Below, in pieces: positions 16,696 through 26,986 of a DNA stretch of 64,000 nt. A program made the translations under genes and the position numbers. A model generated the notes under the pieces. That model did no database searches. It was not told the origin of the DNA and worked only from the letters and a program-made list of their open reading frames with translations. Numbering within the stretch: position 1 is the stretch's first letter; each line of letters opens with the position of its first letter. Origin of the DNA: CAZVKN01 sp964627035 (GTDB taxonomy: Bacteria > Electryoneota > AABM5-125-24 > Hatepunaeales > Hatepunaeaceae); assembly GCA_964627035.1 (NCBI GenBank), contig CAZVKN010000015.1:9648-73647 (forward strand), given 5' to 3'.

Positions 16696-18232
16696 TCCCC
16701 GTGAGACAATCCTGATTCTCGATTTCGGATCACAATACACCCAGCTAATTGCACGTCGTTGCCGTGAAGAGGGTGTATTCAGTCGCATTGAACCGTTTGA
16801 TGTAGAAATTAAAACCATACGTGAATATGATCCAATCGGTCTTATTCTGTCCGGTGGACCAAGCAGCCTGTATGACGAGGATGCACCGTATCGGTGGGAT
16901 GATCTGGTTGAGCTTTCAGTTCCGATACTCGGTATCTGCTACGGTATGCATGTGATGGTGAAAGGAGAAGGTGGAACGGTAGAAGCTTCACCTAATCGGG
17001 AGTATGGTCGAGCGACACTGTTCAGGATGCAAGCGAGTCGTCTGTTTGCTGGGCTTACTGCTGAGCAACCTGTCTGGATGAGTCATTGTGATCGGGTGAT
17101 GGATCTACCGTCGGGGTGGCAAAGGGTTGGTGTGAGTGATTCAAATATCCCGGCTGCTATTGAGCTGCCGGAGCACAATATCTATGGCGTTCAATTTCAT
17201 CCTGAGGTGAGTCACACACTTTCCGGTGATAAAATCATTAACAACTTCCTCTATAAAATCTGTTCTGCAAGAGGTGGTTGGGATATGAGTTCATTCGTCG
17301 AGCAGACAACACAAACACTAAAAGACAAAATCGGGGATCAAAAAGTAATCTGCGGTCTTTCAGGCGGTGTTGATTCGGCAGTTGCTGCGACTTTAATCCA
17401 TCGTGCAGTCGGTGATCAGCTTAATTGCGTATTTATTGATAACGGTTTACTTAGAAAGAATGAAAGGGAGGAGGTGGAGGCAGTATTCCGTTCTCGATTA
17501 ATAGATGCATTGACCGTTGTGGAAGCTCAAGGTGATTTTTACAATGCTCTTTCGGGAGTAACCGATCCTGAGCAAAAACGAATCAAAATCGGTCATACTT
17601 TTATTGAGTTATTTGACAAGGAAGCAGCGAAATTTTCAGATGCGAAGTTCCTCGCACAAGGCACCTTATACCCGGATGTAATAGAATCAGCCTCATCCAA
17701 AGGTCCGGCTGCTACCATAAAGACGCACCACAATGTCGGTGGTTTGCCTGAAAAGATGGGGCTTAGTTTGATCGAACCGTTGCGGGATCTGTTTAAGGAT
17801 GAAGTCAGGCAGGTGGGACGGGAGCTTGGTTTACCGGATTCAATGGTTATGCGTCATCCATTCCCCGGACCCGGTCTTGCTGTCAGGATTCTGGGTGAGA
17901 TCACTCCGGAAAGGACTGCAATTTTACGTGAGGCAGATGCGATTTTCCTTGAGGAGTTGCGTAAAGCAGATTGGTATAACAAAGTATCGCAGGCTTTAGC
18001 GGTGTTGCTTCCGATCAGATCTGTCGGAGTAATGGGGGATGGTAGAACCTATGAACATGTCATAGCTCTGCGTTCGGTTGATACCCGCGACTTTATGACC
18101 GCAGATTTTTCTCCGATCCCGCATGAATTGCTGGCACAAATCTCATCAAGAATTACCAACGAAGTCCACGGTGTCAATCGAGTTGTATATGACATTACCT
18201 CTAAGCCACCAGGTACTATTGAATGGGAATAA
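16688..18232 (+). CDS. guaA: GMP synthase (glutamine-hydrolysing)
   Basis: Converts XMP to GMP using glutamine and ATP. The N-terminal class I amidotransferase domain has the nucleophile cysteine in LGICYGM and the histidine and glutamate in GVQFHPEV. The ATP-pyrophosphatase domain begins with GLSGGVDSAVAA, and the C-terminal dimerisation domain ends with VVYDITSKPPGTIEWE. Length 514 is normal. The start is TTG, seven nt after AAGGAG inside surE. Confidence 0.97.
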   Translation: MSDPRETILILDFGSQYTQLIARRCREEGVFSRIEPFDVEIKTIREYDPIGLILSGGPSSLYDEDAPYRWDDLVELSVPILGICYGMHVMVKGEGGTVEASPNREYGRATLFRMQASRLFAGLTAEQPVWMSHCDRVMDLPSGWQRVGVSDSNIPAAIELPEHNIYGVQFHPEVSHTLSGDKIINNFLYKICSARGGWDMSSFVEQTTQTLKDKIGDQKVICGLSGGVDSAVAATLIHRAVGDQLNCVFIDNGLLRKNEREEVEAVFRSRLIDALTVVEAQGDFYNALSGVTDPEQKRIKIGHTFIELFDKEAAKFSDAKFLAQGTLYPDVIESASSKGPAATIKTHHNVGGLPEKMGLSLIEPLRDLFKDEVRQVGRELGLPDSMVMRHPFPGPGLAVRILGEITPERTAILREADAIFLEELRKADWYNKVSQALAVLLPIRSVGVMGDGRTYEHVIALRSVDTRDFMTADFSPIPHELLAQISSRITNEVHGVNRVVYDITSKPPGTIEWE

Positions 18233-20052
18233 TGAATTATAGATTTTCCGTTACTACTTTGATGCGTTCAATTATCTGCACATTAATTGTGACAATCATC
18301 GCATTGCATTCAGTGGATGAAGCTGCATGTAAAACGAGAATTACATCCTCTGAGATGCGCGATTATGTTCTGCTGCAGCAGGCGTACGATTTCAGGAATT
18401 GGGAGCAAGCACTTAAATTAACTGATTATTTTTTAATTGATTATCCCGCTTCAATTAAACGATCATCGGCCATATTTATTGCAGCTCAAGCGTCTCTAAA
18501 CCTCAGACAGATAAACCGGGCTCAAATGGAATCCAAACGGCTACTGCTCAGCTATCCTGAATCCATTTATTCCGATCAGGCTCATTGGATCGTTGCTCAA
18601 GGTTGGTTGATGTCTGAACAGTATGATAGTGCAGAGGTAGAATTGAACTGGATTCTTAATAATGCTAGTGATACTTTGATTCAAGAGCTTGCAACAAAGC
18701 AGCTTGATGAATTGACATCTTATCTTTATTTCGAAGCTAAAACAGAAGAATTAGCCAATAACCTGACCAGTGACAGTCTATCAGTAGCTTTAATACTTCC
18801 GCTGACCGGTGGAAAACAAAAAGGAGCAGCAGAAGATTTCCTGTTAGGCTTTAGAATTACCTGGGAGAATTTCGGTTACGAAGCTCCTCTCATCTACGAT
18901 AATAAAAGCGATCCGATTAATTCTGTTCTAATCTTCAAAAACGTAGTACAAAAGCATGGCGTGTGGGCGGTTATAGGTGGAATTAATCAACTTGACGCAG
19001 CCGCAATTGCTGCTACCGCAGATAAGGAAAAGATTCCATTCCTGTCAACCTCCTGTGGAGTAACAGGATTGGGTGCAATCGGAGATTACGCTTTCCAAGG
19101 TAGGATTGATTACAATCGAATTGGTGAATCACTGGCAGAATACATTGTCAATACGGATTCGACAGGTCAGAGATTTGGCATTCTTGCACCCATGAGTCAG
19201 GAAGGACAGCAGATTGCAGCAGGTTTTAAGAAGGTCTTGACAGATGACAGCAGCGAGGTATTGGTAGAAGATTACTACTATCCCGGTACCGATGACTTTG
19301 CTTCATATCTCAAGCATTTCCGCAAGGTGGGAATATGGCAGATGTTTGCAGACTCATTGAAGTCTCAACTCGAAATTTCGGGAGGATTGGAATTCGATGG
19401 AAATTTATTTTTATCAAGAACTGAAGAAATAGCAATCGACAGCGTATTAACTGATTCTCTTATAGACTCACTTTGGATTGCGGAACACAAACGGTTGCAA
19501 CAGGAGATAGAAGACAGTGAGATAGAGATTGATTCGCTGGAAATACCTGTAAGCATCTATGATGGATTCCTGTTGATTATCGAAGAGGGGAAGGGAAAGA
19601 TAGAGGCATTAGCTTCCCAATTTGCTAGATTCAATATCCAAGCGCAAATACTTGGAAATGAATCGTGGATGGACAGCGAAGCCTTGTATCGTGTCCGTAA
19701 CTATGTTGAGGGCATTGTGTTTGCACAACCTTTCCTTGAATCTGAAGGGACAGAATCGAGTTCATTTCGTGGCGCAATTCTTGGAAACGGGAGTGATAGA
19801 CTGAATAAATATCATCTTGCCGGTGATCGGGCAGCACGGATAATCGCACAGGCAGCAAAGAATTCGCGAGATCCTCAGGATTTGGCACGCGGTATCTCAC
19901 AGATTCGGGATCTTGAAACGCTGTCAGGTAGGGTTTCGTTTGTCCAGACTGAGGGTACAGCCAATTCTGTCAATCTGATACGATTCACCGGTGGTATGTT
20001 CGAGAATGTCGCAACGATACCCGATACGGTTCAGACCGGAACCAAACATTAA
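18223..20052 (+). CDS. TPR plus periplasmic-binding-protein-like protein
   Basis: A 609-residue exported protein with an N-terminal hydrophobic segment (SIICTLIVTIIALHSV). Residues about 40-175 contain TPR-like helices with a DYPAS/YPES-type repeat. From about residue 185 on it is a type I periplasmic-binding fold (VALILPLTG, AVIGGINQLDAAAIA, IPFLSTSCG, RFGILAP, GTDDFASYLKHF), like LppC/LpoA-type or amino-acid-binding proteins. A DSLTDSLIDSL acidic insert lies near residue 405. The first ATG (18223) overlaps guaA; the ATG at 18232 shares bases with its TAA (TAATG) and is an equally good start. The ligand is unknown; an LpoA-like role in envelope synthesis is only a possibility. Confidence 0.88.
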   Translation: MGIMNYRFSVTTLMRSIICTLIVTIIALHSVDEAACKTRITSSEMRDYVLLQQAYDFRNWEQALKLTDYFLIDYPASIKRSSAIFIAAQASLNLRQINRAQMESKRLLLSYPESIYSDQAHWIVAQGWLMSEQYDSAEVELNWILNNASDTLIQELATKQLDELTSYLYFEAKTEELANNLTSDSLSVALILPLTGGKQKGAAEDFLLGFRITWENFGYEAPLIYDNKSDPINSVLIFKNVVQKHGVWAVIGGINQLDAAAIAATADKEKIPFLSTSCGVTGLGAIGDYAFQGRIDYNRIGESLAEYIVNTDSTGQRFGILAPMSQEGQQIAAGFKKVLTDDSSEVLVEDYYYPGTDDFASYLKHFRKVGIWQMFADSLKSQLEISGGLEFDGNLFLSRTEEIAIDSVLTDSLIDSLWIAEHKRLQQEIEDSEIEIDSLEIPVSIYDGFLLIIEEGKGKIEALASQFARFNIQAQILGNESWMDSEALYRVRNYVEGIVFAQPFLESEGTESSSFRGAILGNGSDRLNKYHLAGDRAARIIAQAAKNSRDPQDLARGISQIRDLETLSGRVSFVQTEGTANSVNLIRFTGGMFENVATIPDTVQTGTKH

Positions 20053-20079
20053 TTAGATATATTCCAAGACTTAAACGGA

Positions 20080-21237
20080 ATGAACAAGAACAATAGAATC
20101 CTGATTATTGGTGCGGGTGAAATGGCAAAGGCTATTGCCTTTGATCTTTGCAACATAAAACCTGATTTTTTTGTAACAGCCATTGACAATCAACAGAATG
20201 CACTTGATTCACTTTCAGATTTTATCGGAAGTGAACGACTCTCTGTTAGATTGATTGATGCTGATGATACTGCAAAGATAGCGCAACTGATGAAGAATGT
20301 CGGTGTGGCAATTGGAGCTGCGGGATACAAGTACAATCGCACCTTGACTGAATTAGCGATTAAATCCGGTACATCTTGGGTTGATCTCGGTGGTAATAAC
20401 GATGTTGTGCACGAGCAATTCAAACTGGATGATGCTGCCAGAGAAACAGGTGTAACTGTCATCCCTGACAGCGGTTTAGCACCTGGCATGGTTAATGTTC
20501 TCGCAGGATATGCTCGCAATAAACTGGACTCTTTAAATGCAATTCATTTTCGAGTCGGAGGCTTGCCCATTCATCCAAAACCACCACTATTCTATGGCTT
20601 ACTGTTTTCACCGGACGGTCTTGCCAACGAGTACAGCGAACCGTGTAGAGTGATCGAAAACGGAGAACAGCGTGAACTTGACCCGCTTACCGGTTGGGAG
20701 CGACTATACTTCGGTGATCCTTATGGCACAATGGAAGCGTTTCACACGTCCGGCGGCAGCTCGACGATGATAGACAGCTTTGGAGGGAAGGTAAATTCGC
20801 TTGATTACAAAACCATCCGGTACCCGGGTCATCTCCACAAGATTAAACTGTTGCTTGATCTGGGACTTTTTAGCAATAATCCCATCCAAGTAAATAACGG
20901 TGGAGTAGTTACACCTCGTTATATAATGGGAAAGCAGCTGGAGCAAAACGGTTGGGTGAAGGAAGATGTCACACTGTTGTATGGATGGGTTGACGGTGTG
21001 AAAGACGGGCAAAAAGTACGGATCAAATATAAGCTGGTTGACACACATGATCCGTTGACAGATCTGACCTCAATGGCTCGTACAACCGGTTTTTCATCTG
21101 CTATCCTGGCAAGGATGATTGCAGATGGAAGAATTAAAGATAGAGGCGTAATTCGACAGGAGCTGTCGGTTCCGTCTGTTCAATTTATCAAGGAGTTGGC
21201 AGCACGTAATATAAATGTTGAAATAACTGAGAATTAA
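20080..21237 (+). CDS. Saccharopine-dehydrogenase-family oxidoreductase
   Basis: A 385-residue NAD(P)-dependent enzyme. It opens with the Rossmann motif ILIIGAGEMAKAIA, followed by AIGAAGYKYN and SWVDLGGNNDV, and SGLAPGMVNVLAG, which in this family borders the substrate site. The C-terminal half holds a GG.P..PKPPLFYGLLFSPDGL stretch. This layout fits LYS9-like saccharopine dehydrogenases. The actual substrate is not evident: lysine catabolism and carboxynorspermidine-type reactions are both possible. It follows the periplasmic-binding protein by 27 nt and is probably the last gene of the surE-guaA unit. Confidence 0.85.
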   Translation: MNKNNRILIIGAGEMAKAIAFDLCNIKPDFFVTAIDNQQNALDSLSDFIGSERLSVRLIDADDTAKIAQLMKNVGVAIGAAGYKYNRTLTELAIKSGTSWVDLGGNNDVVHEQFKLDDAARETGVTVIPDSGLAPGMVNVLAGYARNKLDSLNAIHFRVGGLPIHPKPPLFYGLLFSPDGLANEYSEPCRVIENGEQRELDPLTGWERLYFGDPYGTMEAFHTSGGSSTMIDSFGGKVNSLDYKTIRYPGHLHKIKLLLDLGLFSNNPIQVNNGGVVTPRYIMGKQLEQNGWVKEDVTLLYGWVDGVKDGQKVRIKYKLVDTHDPLTDLTSMARTTGFSSAILARMIADGRIKDRGVIRQELSVPSVQFIKELAARNINVEITEN

Positions 21238-21318
21238 ATCCTTCCTTCATTGCAATTTTATTTAATTGCAGATTACATTATCACTTGCTTAATTAATAAG
21301 CAGTTTTTATTAACGATT

Positions 21319-21364
21319 TGACAGTTGTCACAATGTTGACACAGTTAATTTCGTACCTTATTAT
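21319..21364 (+). promoter_or_regulatory. Promoter of the M6 protease with upstream palindrome
   Basis: TTGACA (21336-21341), a 17-nt spacer and TATTAT (21359-21364) form a good promoter. A perfect 12-base palindrome, TGACAGTTGTCA (21319-21330), lies just upstream of the -35, where an activator could bind. A weak GCTTA/TAAGC hairpin with five T residues (about 21285-21309) precedes it and may end the previous transcript. Confidence 0.62.
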
Positions 21365-21407
21365 TGATTGACTTTAATTTGATCTGAAATCTCATAAGGA
21401 GAATCGA

Positions 21408-23735
21408 ATGCGCGGTTTACTTGGATTACTACTTACAATAATTATAGTCACATCATCTTGGGCGATGCCTCCATCTCCAGATGTAGTGGAACAACTCCGT
21501 CAGGAAAACAGGCTTCAGCAATGGATAGATGTGGACATGGATGCCCGCAGCCGCGGGATGAACCAATCTTTTCAGTTTGATCGTGCACAATTAAGGCGTG
21601 ATGACCCTGATGAAGTCGAGGTGCTTGCCATCTGCATCCTCGTAGATTTTGATGACAATGAAGCAAACGAAAACCAATTTTCAGTTGAACACTTCCAGAC
21701 AATGCTTTTCAGTGAAGGTGAGTATCAGTCGGGCAGTATGCGCGATTATTACCTTGAGAACTCTTACGGTGATGTACACATAGTCGGTGAGGTTTACGGC
21801 TGGTATCGCATGCCGCAGGATTATGCATATTATGTTGACGGTCAGCGAGGAATGGGACGCTACCCGCGCAATGCCCAGAGGATGACTGAAGATGCCCTGA
21901 GAGCTGCTGATGATGATGTTGATTTTCGGGAATTTGACAACAATGACAACGGTGTGGTTGAAGCACTGTTCATCGTCCATGCAGGACGAGGTGCCGAAGC
22001 GACCGGTGACGACGACATGATACACTCACATGCTTGGCAGGTACCGCAGAATCTTTTCCTTGATGGGAGACGTTTCAGGCGTTATGCTATGGAACCGGAA
22101 GATGGCAGGATAGGCGTGTTTGGTCATGAGCTGGGGCATTCGTTTTTCGGCTTGCCCGACCTGTACGATACCGACTATAACTCCCGCGGCATTGGCATGT
22201 GGTCAATGATGTCTGGAGGATCCTGGGGTGGAGGTGGCAATCGTCCGGTTCATTTTGATGCATGGTGTAAGCAAAGGATAGGGTTCTCTATTCCAACTCC
22301 CATTGTAAGGAATGAAGAAAATATAATTTTGGAACCGATGGAGCTGGAGGATGACCAGTTAATCACCTGGAGGGATGGTGATTGGGACGAAGAATTCTTC
22401 CTGATTGAGAATCGTCAGCATATCGGATTTGACAGGTCACTTCCAGGGAGTGGGATCCTGATTTGGCATATTGACGAAAACAGAGACAACAATCGAAATC
22501 CTTGGTGGCCCGGACAGGGGAGGCAGCATAACCTCGTTGCTCTGGAGCAGGCTGACGGCAACTATGATCTTGAACAAAACAGAAATTCCGGTGATGCCGC
22601 TGACCCGTTTCCCGGTTCAGGTAGAAATCAGATATTCGCTGAACTTACTGAACCTGACAGCCGGGACTACGATCTTGACGGAACAGATATTACCGTCTAT
22701 TACTTTGAATCGGTTGATTCGGTCAGGCTGCGCTTCAATATTGCATTAGAACCGGTTGAGTTTCCTGACCCTACGGTTTTTATCTTTAATAAAATACCGG
22801 ATAATCACCGATATCCTCATCCTGATATCTCCGATCAGGATGTCTTTGTACAGGAGATAGATCTCATAACCGAGATACTTGACAGGTATGAAATAGTAAT
22901 TGATGACATTAACGATGAACTTCCGGAAGATCTGTCACTGTACAATGTGGTCATTTATCTCGACTCATGGCGGGATGGCGAAGAAGCTCGTGAAGGATTG
23001 AGTCAGAATGAGCAGGAAATTCTTGCAGAGTATCTCGATTCAGGTGGAAACCTGCTGATGGTAGGTCCTGACATAGCAACCGGTTTGCAGAGCGATGATT
23101 CTGTTCTTTGGGAGTATCTGAATGCAGAATATGAGAGCGAAGGTAATCCGATGGAGGATGGGAACATCCGTGTTGTGCGAGGTGCTCCTGAGAGCCCGGT
23201 TAATACCCAAACCTTCCCCTATCGAAATGAAGGGATCTGCGATCATTATGTGGATATTGTCGGTGCATCCGATGGGGGTCAGGTCTTGTTCACCGATCAC
23301 CGCAGCAACCCGCGTGGTGTGGTGACGGTTGGTGAAAGCGGTGAACGGGTCATACTGCAGCCGTTCCTGTTCGGAGGGTTGCGGGACTGGGGAGGTACGA
23401 AAGCTGAATTGATGCGCTTATACTTCAATTATTTCAGATTCTTCTATGATCCGGTATCTGTTGAGCAGGATGAAATAGCTCCTGACAGAATTGAACTGAT
23501 ATCGGTTTATCCAAATCCCTTCAATTCCACTCTGCAAATATCATATCAATGGTTGGAAAACTCGAGATATTTTACTATCTATGATATAACAGGGCGTGAA
23601 GTAGGAAAGCTCGGTATCCCGACATCCACAGGATTTGCTTCGTGGAAACCGATGGGTATAGCATCCGGAAACTATTATCTGAAACCGGATGGAAACAGCA
23701 AAATTAATCCGATCAAGGTGGTCTATATAAAGTGA
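21408..23735 (+). CDS. Secreted M6-family (immune inhibitor A-like) metalloprotease with sorting tail
   Basis: A 775-residue zinc metalloprotease. A signal peptide (LLGLLLTIIIVTSSWA) is followed by an M6 domain: SMRDYYLENSYG, FDNNDNGVVEALFIVHAG, then the zinc motif GHELGHSFFGLPDLYD (HExxH near residue 240) and WSMMSGGSWGG. An IRLEP/ENRQHIGFD region follows. Around residues 465-660 there is a Rossmann-like DUF4350-type segment (YLDSGGNLLMVGPDIATG) without catalytic motifs. The protein ends in a sorting tail (VYPNPFNSTLQISYQ, DITGREVGKL). The HAD gene overlaps its 3' end. Confidence 0.93.
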   Translation: MRGLLGLLLTIIIVTSSWAMPPSPDVVEQLRQENRLQQWIDVDMDARSRGMNQSFQFDRAQLRRDDPDEVEVLAICILVDFDDNEANENQFSVEHFQTMLFSEGEYQSGSMRDYYLENSYGDVHIVGEVYGWYRMPQDYAYYVDGQRGMGRYPRNAQRMTEDALRAADDDVDFREFDNNDNGVVEALFIVHAGRGAEATGDDDMIHSHAWQVPQNLFLDGRRFRRYAMEPEDGRIGVFGHELGHSFFGLPDLYDTDYNSRGIGMWSMMSGGSWGGGGNRPVHFDAWCKQRIGFSIPTPIVRNEENIILEPMELEDDQLITWRDGDWDEEFFLIENRQHIGFDRSLPGSGILIWHIDENRDNNRNPWWPGQGRQHNLVALEQADGNYDLEQNRNSGDAADPFPGSGRNQIFAELTEPDSRDYDLDGTDITVYYFESVDSVRLRFNIALEPVEFPDPTVFIFNKIPDNHRYPHPDISDQDVFVQEIDLITEILDRYEIVIDDINDELPEDLSLYNVVIYLDSWRDGEEAREGLSQNEQEILAEYLDSGGNLLMVGPDIATGLQSDDSVLWEYLNAEYESEGNPMEDGNIRVVRGAPESPVNTQTFPYRNEGICDHYVDIVGASDGGQVLFTDHRSNPRGVVTVGESGERVILQPFLFGGLRDWGGTKAELMRLYFNYFRFFYDPVSVEQDEIAPDRIELISVYPNPFNSTLQISYQWLENSRYFTIYDITGREVGKLGIPTSTGFASWKPMGIASGNYYLKPDGNSKINPIKVVYIK

Positions 23736-24412
23736 TGGAATCTGTTCTATTAGTCGTTTTCGATATGGACGGCACACTCTACGATACTGACTCTTCTTTC
23801 GTTCCGGCAGTCCGGACATTTCTCGAAAGGTATGACAAACCAATGGAGTCTGTCGAGGTGCTCCATAAACTCATCGGTGAACCGACCCACGTATTTGTTG
23901 AATGGGTTAAATCACAGAAAATAGATGCTGATCTTAAAGAGGTTCTTGCTGTATTCAGCAAGCTTGAGCGAAATGGGATTGACAGGCATGGCAAGCTGTA
24001 TCCGTATGTGATCGAAACTTTAAGCACATTGAAGCACCGAAACGTCAAGATGGCAATCTGCAGCAACGGTTCGCATAGATACGTGAACAAAATTATCAAT
24101 AAGTTCAGACTCGACCGATATGTCGCTTGGGTGAGAACGCCGAGAGAGAAAAAAGAGACCAAGGGGATCATGCTCCGCGATCTTAAGGATGCTGTCAGAC
24201 CGGATAGAGCCTTTATGGTAGGTGACAGAATTCACGACATTGATGCAGCAAGTCAAGCAGGGCTTATTCCTGTAGGCGCACTTTACGGCTACGGACAGGA
24301 AGAGATGCACTCTTCACCACTCAGAATCAGAGCAATTTCTGACCTAATTAAAATCCTGGACAGTCATGCTATCCAACATACTACTACTCGCCGCCTTAAT
24401 TGGAGCCGTTAA
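23735..24412 (+). CDS. HAD-superfamily phosphatase, phosphoglycolate-phosphatase-like
   Basis: A 225-residue HAD hydrolase: VFDMDGTLYDTD (motif I, two aspartates), SNGS (motif II), K in TPREKK (motif III region) and MVGDRIHDIDAASQAG (motif IV). The helical cap between motifs I and II puts it in the C1-cap group that includes phosphoglycolate phosphatase and pyrophosphatase PpaX. The ATG at 23735 overlaps the protease stop (TGATG); a GTG three bases earlier is the alternative. The 3' end overlaps the next gene by 47 nt. Substrate unknown. Confidence 0.88.
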   Translation: MESVLLVVFDMDGTLYDTDSSFVPAVRTFLERYDKPMESVEVLHKLIGEPTHVFVEWVKSQKIDADLKEVLAVFSKLERNGIDRHGKLYPYVIETLSTLKHRNVKMAICSNGSHRYVNKIINKFRLDRYVAWVRTPREKKETKGIMLRDLKDAVRPDRAFMVGDRIHDIDAASQAGLIPVGALYGYGQEEMHSSPLRIRAISDLIKILDSHAIQHTTTRRLNWSR

Positions 24413-26639
24413 CAGCGATGGTCTCGATTCATTAATAAATAAACAACTTGAACGTGCATCAATATTTGCCCCCAGCTTTTCGTTAAATCTTGAAGAAAGT
24501 AATCTCACGGCGGAAGAACTCTCAGATTACCGTTTTCTGTTAGCCTACTTGTCATTGAGTGATCTGGCGATGGTTGACGGAAGCGATCTTATTGAAAATG
24601 TAAGATTGGCTCGCAGCGCAGTTAGTGGTTTTGATTGGGGAGAGCAGCTCACACCTGATCTATACAAGCATTTCGTACTACCTCACCGTGTTTCGCAGGA
24701 ACCGTTTCAGAACGGTTGGCGTAGTCAATTTATGGAGGAGTTAAAACCCCGTCTTGAGGGACTTTCCATGACTGAAGCCGCCCTTGAAGTCAATCACTGG
24801 TGCCACGAGAAGGTTGATTTCAAACAGACCGATGGACGCGATCAGAATGCGTTCACCTCAATTCGTTCCGGATTTGGTCGCTGCGAGGAGGAGATGATTC
24901 TCACAATCTGTGCACTGCGGTCTGTCGGTATCCCCGCAAGACAGTGCTACACACCTTACTGGGCTCATATTGATAACAATCATGCCTGGGTTGAAGTTTG
25001 GGCGGATGGAGAGTGGCATTACTACGGTGCATGTGAACCGCAGCCGGTGTTGGATCAGGCGTGGTTCAGTCATGCTGCTGGCAGAACGATGATGGTGGTC
25101 AGCACAGCGTATGGCGACTATAGCGGCGACGAACCGATCCTTAAGAAGTATGACAGATCAACATTGATTAACTCGACTGCCGTGTATGGGCGCTCCATTG
25201 AGAGAAGGTTCAATCTGCTGGATCACAAAAACAGACCGCTGCCCAATCACCGCATCATTTTCAGCCTGTTCAATTACGGGTTCATAAACCCTACCGTCTC
25301 TCTCATGACGGATGAGCATGGCATCTGCCGGATAAGCTGCGGTCCGGGAGATTGGATAGTGACCGCCGGTAAAGACAGGTACAGTGTCCTTTACCATTCA
25401 GCACAGGACGACACTGTGGTGACATTAAAATTAAGAAAGAAAAAGACTGTCACCGAGTTCACTCAGTTCGATTATCACCCCCCATCCCCTCCTGATGAAT
25501 TTGAAAAGGTTGAACAGGATTCTCTGTTTAAGAAAAGATTGGCATCTGAAGACACTGTCCGGACTTGCAACGTTTGGTCAATATGGGCATCTGAGACAGG
25601 TGCAGCCGATCCTTACATGGATGAACCTGATTCTCTACTTTGTTATGACCTTGCTGACCAATTGAATAGAGAGAGAAAAGATGTCCTTGATTTGTTTCGG
25701 AATGCGAGAGGAAACTGGGGGCACTTGTGGTATTTTGTGACGGGGCTGTATCCGGATGACGGTATGACCAATTCTGATAGAAAAAGTGTTATTGTTGTGA
25801 ATCACTATCCAAAGAATCGCTATTTGCTGCTTGAATCTTTGACCGATAAAGGGCTAAGAACTTTTACCCCAAATGATCTGGAGCACCACTTCTACTATAC
25901 CGGAATCAATCATCAGTTAGCGACTGACACCTTTGAGCCTTTCTTTTCAACATTGGATTCAGCTGACAAAGATCATTACCAAAATTATGTCATCGCACCT
26001 CGTATTGACTATGAGCCGTCAACCGGTTGGAGGCAACCGTTAATCTCTTTTCTGATTGAAAATCCGAAATTACAGCATTCAAAGCAGGATGCGAAGCTTG
26101 TCAAATGGTTGAAGAAGAACATAAGACTTGAGGACAGTGTTGATAGAATGGGTACTTCAATGTCACCGGACAAGATCCTGAATCTGCGAAGTGGCAGCAG
26201 CAGGGATATTGCACGGTTGTACGCAGCTCTTTGCCGGGTCAGGGGAATTCCTGCAAGGTTCAATCCGGTCACCGGACAGCTTGAAAGATGGGATGATGAA
26301 TGGCTCGAAACAGTGATAACTACCACAGATAAGAAGGAGAAACCGAGTGGTACAGGCTCGTTGATAATTACAGTGGAAGACTCGGACTCAACTATACTTG
26401 CATCAGAATATTTCAAACATTGGGCAGTTCAAAAGTGGGAGTCTTCTTATTTTAATGCGGTTGATTTCGGCTTTAAGAAAGAGTACAAAGAGATTGAATG
26501 GTCTCAGAAACTGCCTGTTGGGATCTACTGCCTGACAACCGGCAGACGTGAGGAAGACGGCTCAGCACCGGTAATGTTGAAATGGTTTGAGATCAAAAAG
26601 GGTAACGAAACCACCATAAGTCTTGAATTCAGACCTTAG
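24366..26639 (+). CDS. Transglutaminase-like secreted protein with two TG-type domains
   Basis: A 757-residue protein with a short signal peptide (MLSNILLLAALIGAVNS). Around residues 140-235 lies a transglutaminase-core domain: NHWCHEKVDF, FGRCEEEMILTICALRSVGIPARQ (catalytic Cys near 172), NNHAWVEVW (His near 207) and an acidic residue in YYGACEP. A carboxypeptidase-regulatory-like beta sandwich follows (about 275-350). Near residues 605-645 a second region, SGSSRDIARLYAALCRVRGIPARF, repeats the helix-plus-RGIPAR pattern, but the cysteine position is serine, so this copy looks inactive. Domains like this process or crosslink cell-surface proteins; the substrate is unknown. It overlaps the HAD gene by 47 nt. 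Confidence 0.88.
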   Translation: MLSNILLLAALIGAVNSDGLDSLINKQLERASIFAPSFSLNLEESNLTAEELSDYRFLLAYLSLSDLAMVDGSDLIENVRLARSAVSGFDWGEQLTPDLYKHFVLPHRVSQEPFQNGWRSQFMEELKPRLEGLSMTEAALEVNHWCHEKVDFKQTDGRDQNAFTSIRSGFGRCEEEMILTICALRSVGIPARQCYTPYWAHIDNNHAWVEVWADGEWHYYGACEPQPVLDQAWFSHAAGRTMMVVSTAYGDYSGDEPILKKYDRSTLINSTAVYGRSIERRFNLLDHKNRPLPNHRIIFSLFNYGFINPTVSLMTDEHGICRISCGPGDWIVTAGKDRYSVLYHSAQDDTVVTLKLRKKKTVTEFTQFDYHPPSPPDEFEKVEQDSLFKKRLASEDTVRTCNVWSIWASETGAADPYMDEPDSLLCYDLADQLNRERKDVLDLFRNARGNWGHLWYFVTGLYPDDGMTNSDRKSVIVVNHYPKNRYLLLESLTDKGLRTFTPNDLEHHFYYTGINHQLATDTFEPFFSTLDSADKDHYQNYVIAPRIDYEPSTGWRQPLISFLIENPKLQHSKQDAKLVKWLKKNIRLEDSVDRMGTSMSPDKILNLRSGSSRDIARLYAALCRVRGIPARFNPVTGQLERWDDEWLETVITTTDKKEKPSGTGSLIITVEDSDSTILASEYFKHWAVQKWESSYFNAVDFGFKKEYKEIEWSQKLPVGIYCLTTGRREEDGSAPVMLKWFEIKKGNETTISLEFRP

Positions 26640-26986
26640 TCCGGTGATGCAATTGAATCCTTTTCATGATTTGATTACATTCATCGGTTCATTGCCCTGA
26701 AGTTGTCTTCTACAGTGTTTCTTGGAAATAATGTCTCATAAGGAGCGTGACATTCTTGTCCGTGCTTGCCGACAGGAATGTCGGCACTCTCTGATTTTTG
26801 AGACTTTACTTTCAAGCATCACTAATACCTTCATTAAGCAATAATTCAGGTCTTTATATCCTCTGACGCTTGCCTTAAATGTTCCGTCTGAATATATTAT
26901 GTGTACAAATTGTGTAAGCTGTGTCCAGATAAAGATTCACTTAGTCATATAAGTTCTTCGGTTTACTGAGACCTAAGGAGGGTTTC
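26640..26986. other. Intergenic region before the Roadblock/MglA cluster
   Basis: A 347-nt non-coding stretch. It holds the inverted repeat at 26749-26786 and, at the right end, the strong TAAGGAGGG Shine-Dalgarno of the first cluster gene. No clear -35/-10 pair was found, although the region must carry the cluster promoter. No reading frame of note. Confidence 0.6.
26749..26786. repeat. Nested inverted repeat, possible terminator
   Basis: TGCCGACA-GGAA-TGTCGGCA (26767-26786) is a perfect 8-bp hairpin. An alternative pairing joins GACATTC..TGTC (from 26749) with GACAGGAATGTC. The two folds exclude each other. A short T run follows at about 26793, so it may terminate the transglutaminase transcript. 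Confidence 0.55.
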